NCBI RefSeq assembly: GCF_016808095.1
Contig: NC_068972.1
Span: forward strand, 37,851,029-37,915,028
DNA length: 64,000 nt
Origin: Vigna angularis
Lineage: Eukaryota; Streptophyta; Magnoliopsida; Fabales; Fabaceae
Reading direction: 5' to 3'
Part shown: one piece after another, positions 55,176 through 64,000 of the stretch
Numbering within the stretch: the stretch's first letter is position 1
Layout: each line of letters opens with the position of its first letter
The notes under the pieces: model-generated
What the model was told of the DNA's origin: nothing
What the model saw: only the letters and a program-made list of their open reading frames with translations
The model's database searches: none
Position numbers and translations under genes: made by a program

Positions 55176-55330
55176 GGCGCTTCTGCTCCTCCAAAGGAAT
55201 CACTCTGCATTTATTATCCAGAGCAGGGGTCGGTTCTGAGGATATGTGCGAATGGGATATTTTATTTGTTGTGTCTAGTAATGGTATCGCTCTGACCCTC
55301 CCACACCGCGTAAATGAGAAAACAATTACG
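55176..55330 (-). promoter_or_regulatory. 5' leader and core promoter region of the Ca2+-ATPase gene
   Basis: Less AT-rich than the DNA beyond it. The minus strand has GGATAATAAATGCAGAG about 40 bases before the ATG and AAATAAAATATCCC about 85 bases before it. Either could be a TATA-like element. The start of transcription is not determined. Confidence 0.4.
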
Positions 55331-56214
55331 AGATTCAATTCGGCGATAAATAAAAATATTAAAATGGAAAGCTTAGATCACAAGACTAACGACATAGTGA
55401 GTTCCACGTAGATTTTATCATATATTTTGTCAACAATTTTAAAAATTAGGTAACGATTTTGTTATTACCTGTACTCTAGTTATTAATTTATAAAGTTTGA
55501 ATAGGAAACAAAAAAAACAACTTTCATATTTTATGTATGGGAAAATAATACCAATATCTTTGCAACTAAGACTGTAAAGAACATCAAGAACTGCTTTTCA
55601 CGATCTTTAACTCATGAACAAAAAACAATATTGTGTGAAACATAATTGTTTGCGTGAAGAACAATATCAATCTATCAATCAAATGTTTTCGAAAACGAGA
55701 GAACAGGAAAATGGTAAGAAAACATCACAATAATATTTGAGTGGAGATGACATTAATTTATTTTTATAGGTATTGTTAGAATTAAGGATGAAAATGGTAT
55801 ATGTGAGTTGGATTATCTTATTTATATTTTTAAAATAAAAATTCATCTACATATTTAATGGGTAAGTAGTTTTTTTTTCATTCTTACAAAATAATATTAT
55901 CTCATCTCAATTATGGAAAAACATTATATTTATATTTGTCTTAATATTTTAAATATTAATTAAATGATATTTTTTACAAAAAATAAAAATATAATTGTTC
56001 TTATTTTTCCAATGGATATACAATGTTTAAGTCAGTAAAAAAATTTTAGGATGAGAAAATTGTGTGTATTTTCTAGTGTAATACCATGTATATTTATAGA
56101 ATTTGTGAAATTAATGTGTTTGTCATAAAAATTTGTGCAAGCTTAATTTATGTTACTAACTTAGGTAGGCTTATGGCTTTTTATTTGTGTTATTATTTAT
56201 TAACTCAGGTACCT
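55331..56214. other. AT-rich intergenic DNA, no gene seen
   Basis: Upstream flank of the Ca2+-ATPase gene with no recognisable feature. Confidence 0.55.
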
Positions 56215-56655
56215 CCTTTGAGAATTTTACTTATGTTATTGTCTAAGTAACTTGAATGTTTCATTTAAGAGTTTTGTATATGTTATTGTCTAAATATCTT
56301 AGTTGCCTGATTTAAGGACTTTGCTTATGTTCTTGTCTAAGTAATTCAATGTTTCGTCTAAGGGCTTTACTTATGTTATTGTTTAAGTAACTCGATGTCT
56401 TGTCTGAGAGCTTTGTTATATTACCGTTAAGTAACTTGGTGCCTCATATGAGGGTTTTGCTTTTGTTAGTGTCTAAGTAATTTGTGTCTTGTTTGAGGAC
56501 TTTCATTTATGTTACCATATAGATAACTTGATGCCTCATTTGATGGCTTTGCATATATTATCATCTAGATAACTCAATGCCTCATTTAAAGGTTTTTCTT
56601 ATGTTAGTGTCTAAGTAACTTGATGTTTTGTGTGAGGGCTTTTATTATGTTACTA
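56215..56655. repeat. Minisatellite 1, about 58-bp degenerate units
   Basis: About eight units built on TTATGTTATTGTCTAAGTAA, CTTGATGCCTCATTTGA and GGGCTTTGC. Unit spacing is roughly 55-62 bases with many substitutions. It has no coding character. Confidence 0.85.
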
Positions 56656-56744
56656 ATGTTTCGATCCAAGTTTGTCGAGTGATATCGCTAAGGTCAATCA
56701 CCCTTAAGCCCGAGCTATTGGTCGCTTTGGAGTTTGTGTTTGGT

Positions 56745-57325
56745 ACTGAAACGACAATTTACTCCTGTACTTGGACACTGGAACACCGAGTTGCTCATAT
56801 ACTCAATCACTATAACATTGTGTTTACTTTGGTATTCAGACATTGGAACACTGAGTTATTCTTGTACTCAATGAATTATTCCTGTACTTAGGTATTAGAA
56901 CGCTGAGTTGCTCTTGTTCTTGTAGTCGGACACTGAAATGTCAATTTACTTTTATACTCGGACACTAGAATAATAAGCTGCTTTTATATTCAGACATTGG
57001 AACGTCGAGCTGTTCTTGTATTCAAGCATTGAAACGCCAAGCTACTTTTGTATTCAGACATTAGAACGTCGAGCTGTTCTTGTATTCAAGCATTGAAACA
57101 CCAAGCTACTTTTGTACTCAGGTACTGAAACACAAAGTTTACTCTTGTATTCAAACACTAAAATGTTAAGTAGTTCTTGTACTCACTAAATTCTTCATGT
57201 ACTCGAGTATTGGAATGTCGAGCTACTTTTATACTTAGGCACTAAAATGTGGAGTTACTATTATACTCTAGCGTTGGAACGTTGAATTTCTTTTGTACTC
57301 AGACATTGGAATGTTGAGTTACCCC
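56745..57325. repeat. Minisatellite 2, about 37-42-bp degenerate units
   Basis: About fourteen units built on CTTTTGTACTCAGACATTGG and AACGTCGAGCTG. One stretch (57001-57120) holds a nearly perfect duplication of two units (GAACGTCGAGCTGTTCTTG...). It follows minisatellite 1 after about 90 bases of non-repeated sequence. Confidence 0.85.
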
Positions 57326-57480
57326 TACAAGGGAACGAGACTCAACGACCCTTTTCATCTCTATAAGGTGGAGTGTGATTTTTTTTCGACCTTCGAAATT
57401 CTTCCTACGATCTATTTTGTTGATCCAGACATTTTGGAGATCAAGATTATTGCTTCTTGGAGTGGTTGTGTGTGATTTTG
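57326..57480. other. Non-repeated flank of the minisatellite pair
   Basis: CCCCTACAAGGGAACGAGAC and following bases are less AT-rich than the surroundings and contain an open stretch with no recognisable protein. It may belong to the same unidentified element as the two minisatellites. Confidence 0.35.
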
Positions 57481-57680
57481 TTATTGACTTGAACGTGGAA
57501 GAATGTTTACAAGTGAATTTGTTCCACTAAATAAGAATTTTGATGTTAGTTATCAAGAACAATTAAGTCATCACTAAAATTTGTCATATATTTAAAGATC
57601 TATGTTTTGAATCTCCGCAAAAACAATAATAAACTAATGTCATATTATTAAGTATCAAATGTCAAAATGATACACATTTT

Positions 57681-57838
57681 TTATTGGAATATCAATATTA
57701 AGAAAGAAATTATAAATATAAATAATTATATAAATATTAAATATTAGGGGTTTGCTAATTTATTGGAATATCAATATTAAGAAAGAAATTATAAATATAA
57801 ATAATTATATAAATATTAAATATTAGGGGTTTGCTAAT
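57681..57838. repeat. 79-bp tandem duplication at the end of a TIR-element fragment
   Basis: Units 57681-57759 and 57760-57838 both contain TTATTGGAATATCAATATT and end in GGGGTTTGCTAATTTA. The latter resembles the left terminus of TIR copy A. The following sequence (57839-57960: TTTAGTTGTTATGTTTTAG, AGTGTATCAAG) continues that similarity, so this is a broken end of the same family. No right end was found. Confidence 0.75.
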
Positions 57839-58064
57839 TTATGTAAGGTATTTTTTTAGTTGTTATGTTTTAGTAAAGTGTATCAAGTTTTAGGTTAAAA
57901 AAATCTCCATTAAAAAAACATACTTTAAATCCAATAGTATTTTAATAATTTTAAAATTTAATTTAAAATAAAAAATAAAATATAGTTATTTATTGTTCAT
58001 GACTTTATAGTTATTGTCACGTGTATTAGTTGTTTTTTAAAATAAAAAATAAAATAAAAGGTAG

Positions 58065-58668
58065 TCTACCAACAGGGACCGGGCGCCGACGGGACGGACA
58101 CCCACATCATTGGACCACCAAACGGACCGGACGCCCACATCACCGAATGGGACCCAGGAAACTACCCTTCTACTTACTGTTGGGAAGGGTTGGGCATGAT
58201 AGGCCGGACGCTTGTATGCCCATAATCACGCAACCTTACCGCTTGACACTTGGGGAAAGAACAACTCGCCCGAAGTCGGCCGGCCAGGCCGGGGACCCGT
58301 TAAGGGCGGCCGGTCATGAGGGTAAGTCCCACGAGGGCGGCCGCCCGCGTTACTAATCAACTTAGCTTAAGGTAAGTAGGGATTTAGAAGCTATTGGGCT
58401 GATTTGGGCCATGATTAACTTTTCACTAATCCCAAGCCCATAGCGAAAACTATAAATACAGATCCAGGGTAAGTGGTAGATAAGTTGCATTTACTGCACA
58501 TTTATTATATAACTCTCAACTGACTTTGGCATCGGAAAATCTTTTGCAGGTCTCCCACCCGGACTGAGGAGAAAATTGAGGAGTGAGTACGGAGGATCAA
58601 GCATACGAAGCACGAGCAAGGGAAGACGTGGAGATGTTGGACGAACACAGCCCTTCACATCCGAAACA
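58065..58668 (+). mobile_element. GC-rich solo LTR (604 bp)
   Basis: Flanked by a perfect 5-base repeat GGTAG (58060-58064 and 58669-58673) inside strongly AT-rich DNA. It begins TCTACCAACAGGG, where the usual TG may have mutated to TC, and ends GAAACA. It contains TATAAATA (58451-58458), then AACTGACTTTGGCATCGG and TTTTGCAGGTCTCCCACCC, the U5-like block common in plant Ty3/gypsy LTRs. GC content is far above the flanks. The frame at 58030-58356 is an accident of this GC-rich sequence. Confidence 0.85.
58451..58458 (+). promoter_or_regulatory. TATA box of the solo LTR
   Basis: TATAAATA sits about 220 bases before the LTR end and 60-110 bases before the U5-like block, as expected for the LTR promoter. 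Confidence 0.6.
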
Positions 58669-58673
58669 GGTAG

Positions 58674-58879
58674 TTATTTATCATCCATGACTTTAGAAAT
58701 ATTTTTAATTATAATATTTTTAGAAATATATAATTTTTATAGTTACACGTGTATTAGTTGAACATTTTGGTAACATATTTCTTTTGCAATTTTTATTTAT
58801 ATTTTTAAGAACATATTTTCTTTATGTTAAAAGTAATGGTTATTATTTCATGGATCTCCTCCAAAAATTTAATTACTAA

Positions 58880-58967
<88 letters not shown>

Positions 58968-59440
58968 TAAATATATTTTTGTGGTAATTGAATTAGCTTT
59001 TATTTTATGTAATTTAGTATGTTCTTTTAATAAGCTCTTTGTAACCTTAATTAAATATAAATGAAAAAGTTTTTCTATATACTTGTTACTGGATGCATGT
59101 TTTCTTTTCTTTACTCTCTAAATGGAAACAAATGAAAAAGCTATTGTATTTGGTGTTTTGATATAAAAAGAATGTGCTTGTAACAACTTGTAAGCCAAAT
59201 ATCCTATTAAGGTTTTATCATAGTACACTTTTAAAATAATATATATTAATTACTTCTAAAATTCCATATGACAGTTTTACATTAAATTACCTACTAAACA
59301 AATGTTATATGTAAAGGATTATAATAAAAATCTTAACATTCATTTTTAAAAATTATATATTCCTAAAAATTATATATCCTTAAAAGTATTATAATTAAAA
59401 ATATTTCTAAAGTCACGATGATAAATACAGGAATACATTT
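58674..59440. repeat. Inverted repeat bracketing a (TA)n tract
   Basis: 58676-58742 (TTATTTATCATCCATGACTT ... TATATAATTTTTATAG) recurs in inverted orientation at about 59350-59428 (AATTATATATCC ... TCTAAAGTCACGATGATAAATA). Between them lies a (TA)n tract at 58886-58962 and AT-rich sequence. It could be a MITE-like element of about 760 bp; target duplications were not resolved. Confidence 0.6.
58886..58962. repeat. (TA)n microsatellite
   Basis: Uninterrupted TA tract inside the inverted repeat at 58674-59440. Confidence 0.97.
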
Positions 59441-59886
59441 ATTGATTGTCTGGAACATTGATGTGGGGAAGTCTTGAAGCTGTTTTTCTCTCTAATGAGT
59501 CTTAGACCCGTTGGAATACAGGAATCATTTTTTTTTTCCTTCATTTTTAATTTGTGCTAAAAAAATTAATTAATTATTATGATATTTAAAAAATAATTTA
59601 TTTATATAATTATATTTAAGTATTACAATTATAAATAGTTATAAATATAAATTTGGATATAAATTTTTGTATGTTAAATTAACATAATAATAATTTAATA
59701 ATGATGATGAAAATTAACATAATAATAATTTAATAATGATGTGTATATTAAAATAAAATGCTTGCTTGATTGTTATTTAAGTAAAATGTTCCGTACAAAG
59801 TAAAAATAACATGAAATTCAATGTTAAAATTTATAAATAGAAACACATGCGACTATTATATGTTGAAAAATAGTGGCATAAGAGAT

Positions 59887-62759
<2,873 letters not shown>

Positions 62760-63775
62760 TGAGTGGTCATAATCATTTGTACCGTATAATCGAGTAGTCA
62801 TGAGTATTTTTATCTGAACGCTCAGTTAATGTTTTCAAAGAAACGAAAATTTTCTCAATCTCAAAGGTACATTGTCACATTTGACCGCTTGACAAACGTT
62901 TTCACAGTCGACCGTTCAACTAATAATTGTCCTCAAGAGTCATGAAGGTGAGAAACCTCTTGAGTTTCCATAACATGCTATACTTTCAAAAAGTTTGAAC
63001 GTGTTTGCTTAAATTATTGTTTGTAATGAATCAATTTATATGTGTATGGTATGATATATGAGTCGCACCACCTAGAATAAACAAGTCACATATTAACGAG
63101 TTATTATATGATTATTTCCGAACGATCGTCAATCTACTAGACAGAGTGATCGTCGTATCATATTCTCGTCATTGTTGCTCCCAACATCAATCGTCCAATG
63201 ATCGTCTTTTAGCGATCGTCTGTTGCTTAAACCAAACGGTCAACATTAGCTCACAGGGTCACGTCAACCCAGTCAAAGATAAAAGTCAACAAACATTCGG
63301 TTAGCTTTAGTCAAACTGGATCAATTAATCCAAATAAATTAAAGAATAAGTGGTTAGAAATATCTGGCCATGATATCGCAAATCACGGAACTAACTAACC
63401 CAATATCAAGCATGACCAAGCAGTTGTGTTTTACAAGCAGTTGAGTTCTCCAACCAACCGAATTTTTAGGTAAACAGTTTATCTTACTGTTAGGTTAAAT
63501 ATGAAAAATCAGAAGGAAAAATTTACGATTTTCTGAAGATAAGGAGAGAAAGAGGAAAAATATTATTTCTTCCATTATTGAACTAAAAAAAGTTCTATCA
63601 TTCCCTTTTTCTGACTTGAGCGTCGGAGTGCCTTGGCAGGTACCCACTCTATTCTCTCTGAAGAGTCTTGTGTAGAAAAAAGACGTAAAGATAACTACAT
63701 CGCTCTGAAGAGTCTTGTGCGTCGGAGAGAACGTCATTCATTATATTCGCATCTCGCCTCACTAAAACAATATGT
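62760..63775 (+). mobile_element. Gypsy-type LTR-like fragment
   Basis: Contains CTGACTTGAGCGTCGGAGTG and CCTTGGCAGGTACCC (63612-63646), the U5-like block seen in many plant Ty3/gypsy LTRs. Upstream, many GATCGTC, GACCGTTCAAC and AAACGGTCAAC words occur (62815-63300). GAAGAGTCTTGTG is duplicated at 63660 and 63706. Boundaries are not resolved. Confidence 0.5.
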
Positions 63776-64000
63776 GTTTTATTAATAGTTTTATTTGAGT
63801 GTGAAAATGTTGTGAGAAATAAATAATAGTTAAATAGTTCATAAAATGAAAATATATCATAATCAATAGTAACCGATAATAACAAATATAAATAATATAT
63901 ATATATATATAATAATAAATAATAAAATGATTCATAATAAATTATAATGAATAATAATTAATAATAAATATAAATGATAATAAATAATATGGTTAAATAT

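Noticed and set aside
54961..55295. Plus-strand open frames opposite exon 1 of the Ca2+-ATPase
   Set aside because: Antisense shadows of the GC-richer exon 1 and 5' leader.
56215..57325. CRISPR-like array
   Set aside because: Units are degenerate, directly adjoining and without unique spacers. This is a plant minisatellite.
58030..58356. Arg/Pro-rich 108-codon open frame
   Set aside because: A by-product of the GC-rich solo LTR, with no recognisable domain.

Overview
The window is nuclear DNA from a flowering plant, most likely a legume of the Phaseolus/Vigna type. The genes have GT-AG introns. The intergenic DNA is very AT-rich, with long (TA)n microsatellites and many LTR retrotransposons, solo LTRs, Mutator-like and CACTA-like elements. 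There are no operons, Shine-Dalgarno sites or CRISPR arrays. The legume assignment is inferred from the general look of the repeats and was not tested by a search.

Four genes can be supported. (1) A P2B autoinhibited Ca2+-ATPase of the ACA4/ACA11 (tonoplast) clade lies on the minus strand, 45047-55175. It has seven coding exons that join in frame to a 1037-residue protein with all catalytic motifs. (2) A 113-residue coiled-coil protein in five exons lies on the plus strand, 24485-28647. (3) A 100-residue plant protein of unknown function lies on the minus strand, 11396-11791, with a further intron in its 5' leader (leader exon at about 12397-12490). (4) A single-exon 129-codon reading frame of unknown function lies on the minus strand, 17547-17936; it is the least certain.

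Layout. 1-3 kb: degenerate T-rich repeats and a 2.5 kb solo-LTR-like repeat ending in (TA)n. 3-9.4 kb: two TIR elements, each embedded in (TA)n; the second (6319-9290) is a near-perfect palindrome whose arms each carry a decayed FAR1/MULE transposase. 9.4-12.5 kb: gene 3. 14-22.4 kb: two more relatives of the first LTR-like repeat on either side of gene 4. 23.3-24.3 kb: a third (TA)n-embedded TIR element directly upstream of gene 2. 24.5-28.7 kb: gene 2, with a copia LTR/PBS remnant in intron 1. 29.4-38.0 kb: a CACTA-like region with a transposase C-terminus and a 162-bp tandem array, split by a copia element (30229-35192) that keeps gag but has lost pol. 38.1-43.5 kb: an old complete copia element with a small MITE nested in its 5' LTR. 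45-55.2 kb: the Ca2+-ATPase gene. 56.2-57.3 kb: two adjacent minisatellites. 58.1-58.7 kb: a GC-rich solo LTR with a clear target duplication. 58.7-64 kb: AT-rich DNA with one further LTR-like fragment.

The most unusual structure is in intron 1 of the Ca2+-ATPase. Exon 2, intron 2 and the start of exon 3 are present a second time in inverted orientation, and the adjoining intron segment is duplicated directly on the far side. The pre-mRNA could therefore form a stem of about 210 bp that covers both splice sites of exon 2. A 973-bp solo LTR was later inserted into the inverted copy.

The genes have no evident functional link to each other. The window is a set of independent genes separated by layered transposon insertions. 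All translations, alignments and boundaries were read by eye.
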